NCBI RefSeq assembly: GCF_021117275.1
Contig: NZ_CP088245.1
Location: forward strand, 3,447,501 to 3,511,500
Reading direction: 5' to 3'
Source: Metabacillus sp. B2-18
GTDB lineage: Bacteria > Bacillota > Bacilli > Bacillales > Bacillaceae
DNA length: 64,000 bases
Part shown: positions 31,518 through 43,023 of the stretch, piece by piece
Layout: every line of letters begins with the position of its first letter
Position numbering within the stretch: position 1 is the first letter of the stretch
The notes under the pieces: model-generated
The model's database searches: none
Seen by the model: the letters and a program-made list of their open reading frames with translations, nothing else
What the model was told of the DNA's origin: nothing
Program-made: the position numbers and the translations under genes

Positions 31518-31964
31518 TTATGATAGTTGTTGTTGCACAAGCTTGTTAACAAGACTTCCGTCTGCTTTACCTTTTACTTTGGGCATAAGTGCTCCCATGA
31601 CTTTCCCCATATCGGCTTTAGAAGTAGCATTTACCTCAGAAATTGTTTGCTTAACAATTTCTGCAACTTCTTCTTCGGAAAGCTGCTCAGGCATATAATT
31701 GACCAGTACATCAATCTCTGCTTGTGTTTTTTCAACTAAGTCCAAACGATCAGCATTTTTGAATTCCTGGAGGGAGTCTTTACGTTGTTTTAATTCGCGA
31801 GAAAGAACCGTCAATTCTTCTTCAGCAGACAATTCATTATTGCCAAGCTTTATCGCTTCATTTTGTAAAGCAGCTTTGACCATACGAATGACAACTAATT
31901 TTTCTTTTTCCTTGTTTTTCATCGCTTGTTTCATATCTTGATTCAAATGATCAAGAAGACTCAT
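31518..31964 (-). CDS. yqeY: YqeY, GatB/YqeY-domain protein
   Basis: A 148-residue helical protein resembling the tRNA-binding tail domain of GatB. The typical elements [19 protein letters not shown] and [20 protein letters not shown] are present. The function as a stand-alone protein is not settled. It is 14 bases downstream of rpsU, its usual partner. Confidence 0.92.
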   Translation of the reverse strand: MSLLDHLNQDMKQAMKNKEKEKLVVIRMVKAALQNEAIKLGNNELSAEEELTVLSRELKQRKDSLQEFKNADRLDLVEKTQAEIDVLVNYMPEQLSEEEVAEIVKQTISEVNATSKADMGKVMGALMPKVKGKADGSLVNKLVQQQLS

Positions 31965-31978
31965 ACGTACACCCTCTT

Positions 31979-32152
31979 TTAGAATTTGCGCTTTCTAGCT
32001 GCTTCAGACTTTTTCTTACGCTTTACGCTAGGCTTTTCATAGAATTCGCGCTTTCTTGCTTCTTGTATTGTACCACTTTTTGATACAGTACGTTTGAAAC
32101 GACGAAGAGCATCTTCAAGCGACTCGTTTTTACGAACGACCGTTTTTGACAT
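31979..32152 (-). CDS. rpsU: Ribosomal protein bS21
   Basis: A 57-residue, very basic protein starting [19 protein letters not shown] and ending [12 protein letters not shown], the full bS21 length. It is a late-assembling 30S protein near the anti-Shine-Dalgarno. Good ribosome site (GGAGGGAGGG). It is transcribed with yqeY. Confidence 0.97.
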   Translation of the reverse strand: MSKTVVRKNESLEDALRRFKRTVSKSGTIQEARKREFYEKPSVKRKKKSEAARKRKF

Positions 32153-32230
32153 TCTCTTTCCCTCCCTCCGAATACAACCAATCGACTACTTGTAAATAAA
32201 ACATGCCTATAGATAAACATGTACTTTGAT

Positions 32231-32259
32231 ATTATAATATAATGACTATAACAGGTCAA
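32231..32259 (-). promoter_or_regulatory. SigA promoter of rpsU-yqeY
   Basis: TTGACC (32259-32254), a 17-base spacer and a perfect TATAAT (32236-32231), about 80 bases upstream of rpsU. Confidence 0.8.
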
Positions 32260-32388
32260 CTCATATAATAAATTCTTATTCTTTTATTAAAAACCTTTAT
32301 CTTAAGGTTATCTTATGAACATACCTGTCATTTGTTTGTACAAATGCTCAAAAAGGAATAAATTGTTTGTTATTATGGTATTCATCCT

Positions 32389-33057
32389 TTAATAATCAGA
32401 TGTAGATACTTCGCCTTTAACGATTGCAACACCGGAACTTGCTCCAATACGAGTAGCTCCTGCGGCAATTAATGCCTCTGCACCTTCAGTGTCTCTAACC
32501 CCGCCTGATGCTTTTACTCCAATATCAGGACCTACTGTTTTTCTCATTAATGCAATATCTTCAACAGTAGCTCCGCCAGTAGAGAAGCCTGTTGATGTTT
32601 TTACAAAGTCAGCTCCTGCTTTAACTGCAAGTTCACAAGCTCTCACCTTTTCTTCTTCAGTTAAAAGACTCGTCTCTATAATAACCTTTGTTAGAGCCTT
32701 TCCTTTTGCCGCTTCCACAACAGCTTCAATATCGCGCTGAACAAGCTCATCATTTTTATCTTTTAAAGCACCGATATTTATAACCATATCAACTTCTGTT
32801 GCACCCTTAAAGATAGCATCCTTCGTTTCAAATCCTTTTGTCTCAGGAGTGTTCGCACCTAGTGGGAAACCTATAACAGTACAAACTTTTACTTCTGAAT
32901 CTTTCAAAAGCTGGGCCGCTGTTTCAACCCAAGTTGGATTTACACAAACAGATGCAAACTGAAATTCAATTGCTTCCTGACAAAGCTTTTCTACTGTTTC
33001 TTTTGTTGTATCCGCTTTTAAAGCTGTATGATCTATCATTTTTGCAATTTTAGACAT
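32389..33057 (-). CDS. deoC: Deoxyribose-phosphate aldolase
   Basis: A 222-residue class I aldolase that cleaves 2-deoxyribose-5-phosphate to glyceraldehyde-3-phosphate and acetaldehyde. The Schiff-base lysine is in [14 protein letters not shown] (near 151), with a second lysine in VKASGGVRD (near 180). ATG preceded by AAAGGAGAAG. It appears monocistronic; no deoR or nucleoside-phosphorylase genes are adjacent. Confidence 0.95.
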   Translation of the reverse strand: MSKIAKMIDHTALKADTTKETVEKLCQEAIEFQFASVCVNPTWVETAAQLLKDSEVKVCTVIGFPLGANTPETKGFETKDAIFKGATEVDMVINIGALKDKNDELVQRDIEAVVEAAKGKALTKVIIETSLLTEEEKVRACELAVKAGADFVKTSTGFSTGGATVEDIALMRKTVGPDIGVKASGGVRDTEGAEALIAAGATRIGASSGVAIVKGEVSTSDY

Positions 33058-33294
33058 TATGTATCTTCTCCTTTATTTTTGATAGTTGTCCGACATCTTA
33101 CATCTTATCATTTATCATATATAAAAACGAGTATAAAAATAATTTGTGCCAGTTAGAGAAATTTAGTCATTTTTATGTTTTTTTGAGGTCGGAAATTTAA
33201 TAATGCAATTAGAATGAAGAGTTAATTTTAGTTATGAAGTTAAATAAAATTGCAAGAATAGGATTTTGGTTTTAGTAGCTCTTCACATATATGT
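33058..33294. other. AT-rich intergenic region upstream of deoC
   Basis: No ORF and no convincing promoter or operator. It lies between deoC and the 52-bp repeat array. Confidence 0.3.
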
Positions 33295-33590
33295 ATGAAG
33301 ACCGTTTTCTATAGATTCTCTCTGGCTTTTGGTCTTCATTACCCATATGAAGACCATTTCCTCTGGTGTTTCTCTGGCTTTTGGTCTTCATTACCCATAT
33401 GAAGACCATTTCCTCTGGTGTTTCTCTGGCTTTTGGTCTTCATCACTCTTATGAAGACCACTTCCCCTTATGTTTCTCTGGCTTTTGGTCTTCATCACTC
33501 TTATGAACGACACTACCCGCTCTTCCCCTTACACTTTTGTCGTTCATCACCCTTATGAACGACACAAACCACCGCCAATCTTCTTGTCGT
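33295..33590. repeat. Array of 52-bp hairpin-forming tandem repeats
   Basis: Five full units and one degenerate unit start at 33295, 33347, 33399, 33451, 33503 and 33555, an exact 52-base period. Each full unit has a 9-base arm, a 27-base loop, the perfectly complementary 9-base arm and a 7-base spacer. Units 1-4 use ATGAAGACC / GGTCTTCAT; unit 5 uses ATGAACGAC / GTCGTTCAT, so both arms changed together. Unit 6 keeps the left arm but only GTCGT on the right. Units 2 and 3 have identical loops; the loop end CTCTGGCTTTT is shared by units 1-4. No coding function is seen. Confidence 0.95.
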
Positions 33591-33612
33591 ATTGTTAAGA
33601 CCCAAATATGCT

Positions 33613-33652
33613 CAAAAAAATTAGGCGCGAATTCCTAAGAATCCGCGCCTAA
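33613..33652 (-). terminator. Terminator of mtaB
   Basis: Near-perfect stem TTAGGCGCG-ATTC / GAAT-CGCGCCTAA with a short loop; on the minus strand seven T follow. It is 14 bases after the mtaB stop and separates it from the repeat array. Confidence 0.85.
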
Positions 33653-33666
33653 CCTAAAGTCTCTTA

Positions 33667-35028
33667 TCATGAAGTTAAACGAACTTCTTCTTCTACCTTA
33701 ACAGTCTCTTCCATCACTCTTACAAACTGACCCTCATTGTATGGGTAGCCGGCTTTTGTGATTTTCACCTTCACGATTTTTCCGACCATTTCCTCATTTG
33801 CTGGGAAAACAACTTTTAGATAATTGTCTGTATATCCAACATACAAGTTTTCGTTTGTTTCTTCTTTGTATCTTTCTTCAGGAATTACTTCTAATACTTC
33901 ATTCTCGAATTGTGATGCATATTCTTTTGCTAATTGATTTGAAAGTTCAATTAGGCGATGAACACGTTCGTTTTTTACATCCTCATCCACTTGATCTTCC
34001 ATACGTGCAGCAGGCGTACCTGTTCGTTTAGAATAAGGGAACACATGTAGCTCTGAAAACTTATGTTTTTTAATAAAATTATACGTTTCCATGAACTCTT
34101 CTTCCGTTTCACCTGGGAAACCAACGATAACGTCAGATGTAATCGCTAAGCCAGGTAATGCTTCTTTTAAACGCTCAATACGCTCTGCAAAAAATTCCAT
34201 CGTATACTTTCTACGCATACGTTTCAAAACAGTATCTGAGCCTGATTGAATTGGAATGTGCAGATGACGAACCACTTTATCTGAGTTTTGAAGCACTTCA
34301 ATTACTTCGTCAGAAATTTGACTTGCTTCAATTGAAGAGATACGGATACGCTTTAAGCCTTCCACTTGCTCATCTAAATCTTTTAAAAGCATAGCTAAGT
34401 TATAGTCCTTTAAGTCCTCACCATATCCACCTGTGTGAATACCTGTTAGAACGATTTCTTTATAACCCGCATCTACGAGCTGTTGAGCTTGCGCAACTAC
34501 CTCTTTAGGGTCACGAGAACGCATTAAACCACGAGCCCAAGGAATAATACAAAAAGTACAGAAATTATTGCAGCCTTCTTGAATTTTTAATGAAGCTCTT
34601 GTACGGTCTGTGAATGAAGGAACATCAAGTTCTTCATAAACACGCGTTTTCATAATGTTTCTAACGCTGTTAATTGGTTTTCTTTCTTCTTTGTATTGCT
34701 CAATATACTCTAACATTTTTACACGATCTTGAGTTCCAACAACAATATCAACACCCGGAATCGCCATGATTTCTGCCGGAGAAGTTTGCGCATAACAACC
34801 TGTTACACAAATAACACCATCCGGATTTTTTCGAATGGCACGACGAATAACTTGACGACTTTTTTTATCACCAGTGTTGGTAACTGTACATGTATTAATA
34901 ACATACACGTCCGCAACACGTTCATAGTCAGTGCGTTCATAGCCAGCTTCTTTAAAGAGCTGCCATATCGCTTCTGTTTCATAATGATTTACTTTACAAC
35001 CTAATGTATGAAATGCAACTGTAGGCAT
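33667..35028 (-). CDS. mtaB: MtaB, tRNA ms2t6A37 methylthiotransferase
   Basis: A 453-residue radical-SAM enzyme that converts t6A37 to ms2t6A37. The N-terminal cluster domain has LGCKVNHYETE, a cysteine in NTCTVTN and one in CVTGCYAQ. The radical-SAM CxxxCxxC is in GCNNFCTFCIIPWARG (near 154), and a TRAM domain is at the C terminus. The start at MPTVAFHT is six bases after GAGGTG. It is part of the dnaK-downstream cluster, as in B. subtilis (yqeV). Confidence 0.95.
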   Translation of the reverse strand: MPTVAFHTLGCKVNHYETEAIWQLFKEAGYERTDYERVADVYVINTCTVTNTGDKKSRQVIRRAIRKNPDGVICVTGCYAQTSPAEIMAIPGVDIVVGTQDRVKMLEYIEQYKEERKPINSVRNIMKTRVYEELDVPSFTDRTRASLKIQEGCNNFCTFCIIPWARGLMRSRDPKEVVAQAQQLVDAGYKEIVLTGIHTGGYGEDLKDYNLAMLLKDLDEQVEGLKRIRISSIEASQISDEVIEVLQNSDKVVRHLHIPIQSGSDTVLKRMRRKYTMEFFAERIERLKEALPGLAITSDVIVGFPGETEEEFMETYNFIKKHKFSELHVFPYSKRTGTPAARMEDQVDEDVKNERVHRLIELSNQLAKEYASQFENEVLEVIPEERYKEETNENLYVGYTDNYLKVVFPANEEMVGKIVKVKITKAGYPYNEGQFVRVMEETVKVEEEVRLTS

Positions 35029-35033
35029 GATCT

Positions 35034-35789
35034 TCACCTCGATAGTTCGAAATTATAAGAAACAGCAGATAATAAATACAACGGTGCTGTCTCAGTTCTT
35101 AATATTCTTGGGCCAAAACTACAAATAATAAAACCTTCTTGCTCGAGTTTTGCAACCTCTTTTTCTGTTAATCCACCTTCAGGTCCAAACACAGCCAGCA
35201 GGGAACCACCAACCTGAAGTTCGTCTAATGCTTTAACCAAGTTTTTCTTTTCTCCCTGTTTAGCGGATTCTTCATAAGCAACAATTTTCACATCGAAATT
35301 TTTTGCTATAGAAATCAGTTCATGAAAATCACATGGTTCACAGATTGATGGAATTGTATTACGATATGATTGCTCTGATGCTTCCTTTGCGATTTTGGAC
35401 CAACGCTCAAGCTTCTTACCGACCTTTTTAGTCTCAAGCTTTACAATTGAACGAGCAGCATTAAAAGGGATAAATGAAGAAGCACCTAATTCGGTGCCCT
35501 TTTGAATAATCCATTCAAGCTTATCCCCTTTAGGCAACCCGCTCGCAATGGAAATAGAAACTGGTAATTCATGATTCACTGTCATCCATTCTAATACAGA
35601 ACAACTCACTTGGTCATTGGTAATTTCAACAATTTCACAAAGTGCTTCAAAGCCATCCTTCGTACAGCAGACAACCATATTACCTGATTGCATACGCAAA
35701 ACACGTGAAATATGGTGTACGTCGTCACCTGTAATAAAGATATCTCCCTCAATATTTTCTTTAGCTGCTTCTATAAAATATCGTTGCAA
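35034..35789 (-). CDS. rsmE: RsmE, 16S rRNA m3U1498 methyltransferase
   Basis: A 251-residue SPOUT methyltransferase. The knotted SAM site includes GPEGGLTEKEV near 210 and LRTETAPLY near 230; a PUA-like domain is N-terminal. I choose a TTG start (MQRYFIEAAKEN), seven bases after GAGGG, since the upstream extension overlaps prmA and is not homologous. It lies five bases from mtaB. Confidence 0.92.
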   Translation of the reverse strand: MQRYFIEAAKENIEGDIFITGDDVHHISRVLRMQSGNMVVCCTKDGFEALCEIVEITNDQVSCSVLEWMTVNHELPVSISIASGLPKGDKLEWIIQKGTELGASSFIPFNAARSIVKLETKKVGKKLERWSKIAKEASEQSYRNTIPSICEPCDFHELISIAKNFDVKIVAYEESAKQGEKKNLVKALDELQVGGSLLAVFGPEGGLTEKEVAKLEQEGFIICSFGPRILRTETAPLYLLSAVSYNFELSR

Positions 35790-35806
35790 AGGGATTCCCT
35801 CTTTCT

Positions 35807-36745
35807 TTACTTCTTTTTCGCGATAAACGCAACCCAATCTTCCATGACCATAGTTTCTTCAATAATAAAACCAGCATTTTGCAGCGCTTCTTTTACTTCA
35901 TACTTTTTATTTTGAATAATACCTGATGTAATAAAAGTTCCGTCTTGTTTGAGTACTTCATATGCTTTATCAATAAAGCGAACAATAATTTCCGCAAGAA
36001 TATTGGATACAATTAAATCAACTGGTCCTTCAACATCGTCTAGAAGATTTTTTTGAGAAACATTGACAATGTTTTGTACTTTGTTAATCTTACAATTTAA
36101 ACGGGCACTATCAACTGCTACTTGATCTAAATCGTATGCATCAATACTTTTTGCACCGAGTAAACCTGCAGCAATACTTAGAACACCAGAACCTGTTCCT
36201 ACGTCAATAACTGTATCATCCTTTTGTACAGTACGTTCTAATGCTTGTATACATAATACAGTGGTAGGATGTGTTCCTGTTCCAAAAGCCATCCCTGGAT
36301 CTAGTTCTATGATTAATTCATCTGAGCTCACAGGTTCATAGATTTCCCAAGTTGGAACAATCGTAAACTTTTCAGAAATTTTAACAGGGTGGTAATATTT
36401 TTTCCAGGCTGTTGCCCATTCTTCTTCATTCACTTCACTTATTGTAATATGATTTCTTCCGAGATCGATATCATATACCAATAAATTATTAATAGCAGCC
36501 TTTATGCCCTCAACTGTTTCGCCAAGAAAACTATTAACAGGCAGATAAGCCTTTACAACAACACCTTCTTCTGGATAATCGGTTGGATCTAGTTGGTAGA
36601 TTTCGCCGAGGGATGTACTCCGTTCCTTCATTAAGTCAGCTAAATCCTCAATGACCACCCCACTTGCTCCAGCTTCATGTAAAATATTTGAAATGGGTTC
36701 CACCGCTTCTTGTGTTGTATGGATGCTTAATTCAGACCATTTCAT
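35807..36745 (-). CDS. prmA: PrmA, ribosomal protein L11 methyltransferase
   Basis: A 312-residue SAM methyltransferase that trimethylates uL11. The SAM motif [17 protein letters not shown] is near 178, the catalytic-type motif SNILAEI near 243, and an N-terminal L11-recognition domain precedes them. The start MKWSELS is 9 bases after GGAG. It follows dnaJ by 32 bases within the extended dnaK operon. Confidence 0.94.
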   Translation of the reverse strand: MKWSELSIHTTQEAVEPISNILHEAGASGVVIEDLADLMKERSTSLGEIYQLDPTDYPEEGVVVKAYLPVNSFLGETVEGIKAAINNLLVYDIDLGRNHITISEVNEEEWATAWKKYYHPVKISEKFTIVPTWEIYEPVSSDELIIELDPGMAFGTGTHPTTVLCIQALERTVQKDDTVIDVGTGSGVLSIAAGLLGAKSIDAYDLDQVAVDSARLNCKINKVQNIVNVSQKNLLDDVEGPVDLIVSNILAEIIVRFIDKAYEVLKQDGTFITSGIIQNKKYEVKEALQNAGFIIEETMVMEDWVAFIAKKK

Positions 36746-36777
36746 ACCTACCAACTCCAATCCTTAACCTTTAAATA

Positions 36778-37899
36778 TTAATCACCTTTGAACGCTCGTT
36801 TTACTTTATCAAAAAAGCTTTCTTCATGTTCATCGGGCTTTGCCCCACTGATTTCAGCAAATTCTCTTAACAAATCCTTTTGTTTTTCCGTTAAGTTTGT
36901 AGGAGTTAACACACGTAAAATAACATATTGATCACCTTGACCATAGCCTCTTACATTTGGTACTCCCTTACCAGATAAGCGGAATTTTTTTCCTGTTTGA
37001 GTTCCAGAAGGTACTTTAAGTTTTACCTTCCCGTGTAATGTTGGAATCTCAATTTCATCTCCAAGTGCAGCTTGAGCGAAAGTTAATGGCATTTCACAAT
37101 AAATGTCATCACCATCTCTTTCAAAAAATTCATGTTCTCTCACATGGAAAACAACATATAGATCTCCTGGAGGTCCACCATTTACTCCTGGCTCTCCTTG
37201 TGCTGATACACGTAGTTGTTGACCATCATCAACACCTGCAGGAATTTTCACTTGGATTTTTTTGCGTTTTTTCACTTTACCTGTTCCACGACAAGTTCCA
37301 CATTTATGCTTAATGATTTTACCTGTTCCTTCACAGTAGTGACAAACTCGTCTATTTACAATACGACCAAACGGTGTATTTTGTTCAACACTTTGTTGGC
37401 CGCTACCGCCACAATGCGAACATGTCTCAGGAGAAGTCCCCTTTTGAGCGCCCGAGCCATCACATGTTTCACACGTTTCTTCACGTGGGATTTCAATTGT
37501 TGTTTCTTTACCAAAAACAGCTTCTTCAAAATCCAGCGTCATAGTATATTGTAAGTCAGCACCTTGTCTTGGGGCATTCGGATCTCTTCTTCTTGTGCCA
37601 CCGCCAAAGATTGAGCTAAAAATATCCTCAAAGCCAAAACCATCACCACCGAAACCAGCACCGCCACCAAAGCCTTGATTTGGATCAGTATGTCCAAATT
37701 GATCATAATGAGCTTTCTTTTGATCATCACTTAATGTTTCATAGGCCTCTGTAATTTCTTTGAATTTTTCGTCTGCATCTGCTTCTTTGTTGATGTCTGG
37801 ATGATATTTCTTTGAAAGCTTACGATAAGCCTTTTTTATCTCATCCTTACCTGCGTTCTTACTTAACCCGAGCACCTCATAGTAATCACGCTTGCTCAT
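36778..37899 (-). CDS. dnaJ: DnaJ, Hsp40 co-chaperone
   Basis: A 373-residue type I DnaJ. The J domain contains KYHPDINKE (HPD near 33), followed by a Gly/Phe-rich region (about 75-105). Four zinc repeats follow ([32 protein letters not shown]), then a C-terminal substrate domain. It stimulates DnaK ATPase and delivers clients. Confidence 0.97.
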   Translation of the reverse strand: MSKRDYYEVLGLSKNAGKDEIKKAYRKLSKKYHPDINKEADADEKFKEITEAYETLSDDQKKAHYDQFGHTDPNQGFGGGAGFGGDGFGFEDIFSSIFGGGTRRRDPNAPRQGADLQYTMTLDFEEAVFGKETTIEIPREETCETCDGSGAQKGTSPETCSHCGGSGQQSVEQNTPFGRIVNRRVCHYCEGTGKIIKHKCGTCRGTGKVKKRKKIQVKIPAGVDDGQQLRVSAQGEPGVNGGPPGDLYVVFHVREHEFFERDGDDIYCEMPLTFAQAALGDEIEIPTLHGKVKLKVPSGTQTGKKFRLSGKGVPNVRGYGQGDQYVILRVLTPTNLTEKQKDLLREFAEISGAKPDEHEESFFDKVKRAFKGD

Positions 37900-38001
37900 A
37901 ATTTCTCACTCCCGATTTTCTCACATAAGGTAAATTGTATCACTCAAAAGAGAAGAAAAGCAACATATTGTTACTGCTTATCACAAGCCTCTCACTTTTA
38001 C

Positions 38002-38037
38002 AAAAAAAGCCAAAGTCAAGACCTACCCTGACTTTGA
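38002..38037 (-). terminator. Hairpin between dnaK and dnaJ
   Basis: Stem CAAAGTCA / TGACTTTG extending to GCCAAAGTCA-like arms; on the minus strand seven T follow. It probably reduces read-through from dnaK into dnaJ and downstream genes. Confidence 0.75.
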
Positions 38038-38056
38038 CTTTTCACCTTAATATGAC

Positions 38057-39898
<1,842 letters not shown>

Positions 39899-39919
39899 CT
39901 AATATGTAAGTTATGATAA

Positions 39920-40498
39920 TTATTGATTTACTTTAACCATTGCAGGTCGAATCACTCGATCCTTCAATTTATATCCTTTTTGCAGTTCTTCAATGACAGA
40001 ATTAGAATCATAGTTTTCATCCTCAACTTGCATCACTGCTTGATGTAGATGTGGATCAAATTGTTCACCAACTGATTTGATTGTTTCTACACCTTCGTTT
40101 TGCAGGGCTTGAACTAATTGGTTGTACACCATGTTCATTCCTTGTAGCAATGATTTGGTTTGATCATTGCTTGCTTCTATTTGTAACGCTCTTTCAAAGT
40201 TATCAAGAGCAGGTAAAATTTCAGAAACTAAGCTTTGTGCACGATACTTTTGAGCAGCCTCTTGATCTAAGCGAGCACGTCTTCTAAAGTTGTCAAAGTC
40301 TGCTTGAGCTCGAAGCATTTTGTTTTCTGTTTCATCAAGCTGTGCTTGTAAGGCAGCAATTTTAGCAGCTGACTCATCAACTACTTCAGCTTCTTCTACT
40401 TGAACATCATCTGCATCTACTATTTCAGCATCTGATTCGACGTTTTCAATTGTATCTACTGTTTCTTCTTGTTCTGCAACGTTTTTTTCATTTGACAC
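39920..40498 (-). CDS. grpE: GrpE, DnaK nucleotide-exchange factor
   Basis: A 192-residue protein with a long acidic N-terminal segment, a coiled coil (about 44-90) and the C-terminal beta domain ending [15 protein letters not shown], the GrpE signature. It releases ADP from DnaK. Confidence 0.96.
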   Translation of the reverse strand: MSNEKNVAEQEETVDTIENVESDAEIVDADDVQVEEAEVVDESAAKIAALQAQLDETENKMLRAQADFDNFRRRARLDQEAAQKYRAQSLVSEILPALDNFERALQIEASNDQTKSLLQGMNMVYNQLVQALQNEGVETIKSVGEQFDPHLHQAVMQVEDENYDSNSVIEELQKGYKLKDRVIRPAMVKVNQ

Positions 40499-40600
40499 GA
40501 TCTTTCACCTCCCTTAAAGAAAGATATATATATCTAGTATTTATAAGCATGGGAATCGGATGGAATAGCGCTTATTCCATCCTTATCAATATAACCAAGC

Positions 40601-41632
40601 TTAAGAACCATGATACAAGTCGGTAAGAGTTTTAGACAGGTCACGTGTCATTCTTGTTAATAAACTTACAACACGGGAATATTCCATTCGAGTAGGACCA
40701 AGCACAGCTATTGTACCTAACTGATTGTCTCCTAATGAATAGGTGGCGGTAATAAGACTGCAGTTTTCCATTGCTGAAAGGTCATTTTCCTTACCAATTT
40801 TTATTGAAATGCCTGCAGAATTTGCTTTTAGTAGTCCATACAACTCTTTTTCTTGCTCAATCATTGTTAAAAGTGACCTAATTCTCCCAATATCTGAAAA
40901 CTCTGGTTGACTGAGCATATTTGTTTTACCACCAAAATAAATTTTCTCATTTGACTCTAGCTTTAATGAACCAGCCATGATCTTTAATAGCATGTCATAG
41001 TTCTCAATATGATTCTTTAAGACAGTAACAACTTCTTTAAAGATTTTATTCTGGAGATCAACCAGTGGAACACCTACTAATCTTTCGTTAAGAATGTTCA
41101 CCATTTTTTCAATATCACTTGGCTCTAGTGAATCTGGGAAAGTAATCGTACGATTTTCAACATGTCCAGTATTTGTGACAATGATGGCAACTGCAGTTTC
41201 CTTACTAATTGGCACGATTTGGATTCGTTTTAATCGATTTTCATTCACTTTCGGCCCTAGTACAATCGATGTATAATTTGTCATTTCCGACAAAATTTGT
41301 GCTGATTTTTGAACTACCTTTTCTAGTTCAAAAATTTTCTCAGCATAAATAGATTTAATTTGAGTTACTTCTGTTTTTGTTAATCTCTGTGGAGAAAGTA
41401 AATGGTCCACATAATAGCGATATCCCCTCTCAGAAGGAACACGTCCTGAGGAACTATGTGTTTTCTCAATAAATCCCAGGTCCTCTAAGTCAGCCATATC
41501 GTTCCTAATAGTAGCCGAGCTAAACGTAATTTCGTCTTTTTTCGCTAGTGATCGAGAACCAACAGGCTGAGCTGAATGAATAAAATCATCAATGATGACT
41601 TGAAGAACCAACAATTGGCGATCTGTAAGCAC
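40601..41632 (-). CDS. hrcA: HrcA, heat-shock repressor
   Basis: A 343-residue repressor that binds CIRCE and senses free GroEL. An N-terminal winged helix includes [21 protein letters not shown] (near 30-50) and [16 protein letters not shown]; the dimerisation and inserted domains follow. Start GTG at 41632, behind AGAGGTGA. It is the first gene of the operon, 16 bases from CIRCE. Confidence 0.97.
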   Translation of the reverse strand: MLTDRQLLVLQVIIDDFIHSAQPVGSRSLAKKDEITFSSATIRNDMADLEDLGFIEKTHSSSGRVPSERGYRYYVDHLLSPQRLTKTEVTQIKSIYAEKIFELEKVVQKSAQILSEMTNYTSIVLGPKVNENRLKRIQIVPISKETAVAIIVTNTGHVENRTITFPDSLEPSDIEKMVNILNERLVGVPLVDLQNKIFKEVVTVLKNHIENYDMLLKIMAGSLKLESNEKIYFGGKTNMLSQPEFSDIGRIRSLLTMIEQEKELYGLLKANSAGISIKIGKENDLSAMENCSLITATYSLGDNQLGTIAVLGPTRMEYSRVVSLLTRMTRDLSKTLTDLYHGS

Positions 41633-41647
41633 TATTCATCACCTCTG

Positions 41648-41674
41648 TTAGCACTCTTATAACGTGAGTGCTAA
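41648..41674 (-). promoter_or_regulatory. CIRCE operator of the hrcA operon
   Basis: Perfect inverted repeat TTAGCACTC - 9 bases - GAGTGCTAA, matching the CIRCE consensus exactly. It lies between the promoter and the hrcA start. Confidence 0.98.
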
Positions 41675-41685
41675 ATATATATAAA

Positions 41686-41714
41686 AAGTTATCAAAACCA
41701 AAATAAATTGTCAA
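41686..41714 (-). promoter_or_regulatory. SigA promoter of the hrcA operon
   Basis: A perfect TTGACA (41714-41709) lies upstream of CIRCE. The -10 is less clear: GATAAC or TAACTT, at 16-17 bases spacing. Confidence 0.55.
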
Positions 41715-41772
41715 TTATAAAATACTTGATTTATCAATGAAAAGCTCACAATTTTTAAATAAAGTCTGGTTT

Positions 41773-42915
41773 TTATGAAATTAAAAATTCTTGGAAAACT
41801 TCATTGCCTAATAGCTTCCCTTTATGAGTAAGAAAAAGGGATTCATCGTCATCTACCAGTAATCCTTGTTTAACAAGTTTTTGGATTTGACTACCAAATT
41901 TCTCTTCCAATTTAACTGAAAATCTTTTATGAAAAGTTTCCTTGTTAACACCTTTTACTTTTCGTAACCCAAGAAACATTTGCTCTTCCATTTCTTCTTC
42001 TTTGCTCACTTTTGTTTGTGCAGAAAAAGCTGTCCCGGATTCATCAATGTTCTCCATATACTTTCTGATTGGACCAACATTAGATGTTCTTAGCCCATTA
42101 ACATATCCATGTGCACCTGCACCAAATCCATAGTAATACTCGTTGTTCCAATATGTTAGATTATGTTGACTTTCATATCCTGGAATGCTGTAATTACTTA
42201 TTTCATATTGCTTAAAGCCATGCTTCTCCATTTCTTCCATTGCCAATTCATACATTTGCGCCTCATGCTCTTGAGGTGGCAGTGTTAATTTTCCTTTTTG
42301 CATTAAATTATAAAACACTGTTTTCGGTTCAATGATTAAAGAATATGCTGAGAAGTGTTTCACATTTAGAGTAAATGCAGTTTCCAGCGTTTCTCTAAAT
42401 TGCTCGATTGTTTGTCCGGGCAGTGCATACATTAAATCGAGACTTAAATTATCAAAACCTACCTGTTCAGCTTGTTTTATTGTACGAAAAACATCATCTT
42501 TTCGATGAACTCGTCCAATTTTATTGAGAAGCTCATCGTCAAAACTCTGAACCCCAATACTTAAGCGATTAACTCCTGCATTCTTTAACACTTCCAATTT
42601 TTCTATAGAAAGCTCACCAGGATTTGCTTCAACCGCGAATTCAATAAGTTCATTTGTTGACAGCAGCTCGGTCGAGATACCTTCAAGAAGTCGATCAAGT
42701 TGTTTTGCCGATAGGGCTGTAGGAGTTCCACCACCAATAAAAATGGTTTTAAGCGGCTCCTGTTGTTTATTAATTTCCTTAGCATAATGCATTTCTGTTA
42801 TAAGACTTTCAATATATTCATCAACAGGTTGTTGTTTGAAAAAAACCTTATTAAAATCACAATAATGACAAATATGATGGCAAAAAGGAATATGAATGTA
42901 TGCGGATTTAATCAT
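41773..42915 (-). CDS. hemW: HemW, radical-SAM haem chaperone
   Basis: A 380-residue HemN-like radical-SAM protein. Its CxxxCxxC is in CHHICHYCDFNK (near 12), and the GGGTPTALS motif is near 62. It lacks the extra cysteine after the motif typical of HemN, so HemW (haem delivery) is preferred over coproporphyrinogen dehydrogenase. It lies between lepA and hrcA, as in B. subtilis. Confidence 0.92.
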   Translation of the reverse strand: MIKSAYIHIPFCHHICHYCDFNKVFFKQQPVDEYIESLITEMHYAKEINKQQEPLKTIFIGGGTPTALSAKQLDRLLEGISTELLSTNELIEFAVEANPGELSIEKLEVLKNAGVNRLSIGVQSFDDELLNKIGRVHRKDDVFRTIKQAEQVGFDNLSLDLMYALPGQTIEQFRETLETAFTLNVKHFSAYSLIIEPKTVFYNLMQKGKLTLPPQEHEAQMYELAMEEMEKHGFKQYEISNYSIPGYESQHNLTYWNNEYYYGFGAGAHGYVNGLRTSNVGPIRKYMENIDESGTAFSAQTKVSKEEEMEEQMFLGLRKVKGVNKETFHKRFSVKLEEKFGSQIQKLVKQGLLVDDDESLFLTHKGKLLGNEVFQEFLIS

Positions 42916-42934
42916 TTTTTCACCTTCTAATTAA

Positions 42935-42958
42935 GAAGCCGCAGACATCGCTGCGGCA
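42935..42958 (-). terminator. Weak hairpin between lepA and hemW
   Basis: Stem GCCGCAG / CTGCGGC with little U-tract on the minus strand (TTCTTAATT). It may attenuate transcription from lepA into hemW. Confidence 0.45.
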
Positions 42959-43023
42959 TCCATTTTCTTTCATATAACTTAAGAGAATTTATTATAGCAT
43001 GTATCCGATTCTATCTAAAAGAA

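Noticed and set aside
32023..32259. 78-residue ORF overlapping rpsU
   Set aside because: It runs in another frame over the bS21 gene, which has perfect family identity and a strong ribosome site.
33110..33170. SigL (sigma-54) promoter of deoC
   Set aside because: TGGCAC occurs, but the downstream -12 TTGC element is absent at the required distance.
33295..33590. CRISPR array
   Set aside because: Period and palindromes look superficially similar, but the loops between arms are themselves repeated rather than unique spacers, the array is only six units, and no cas genes are nearby.
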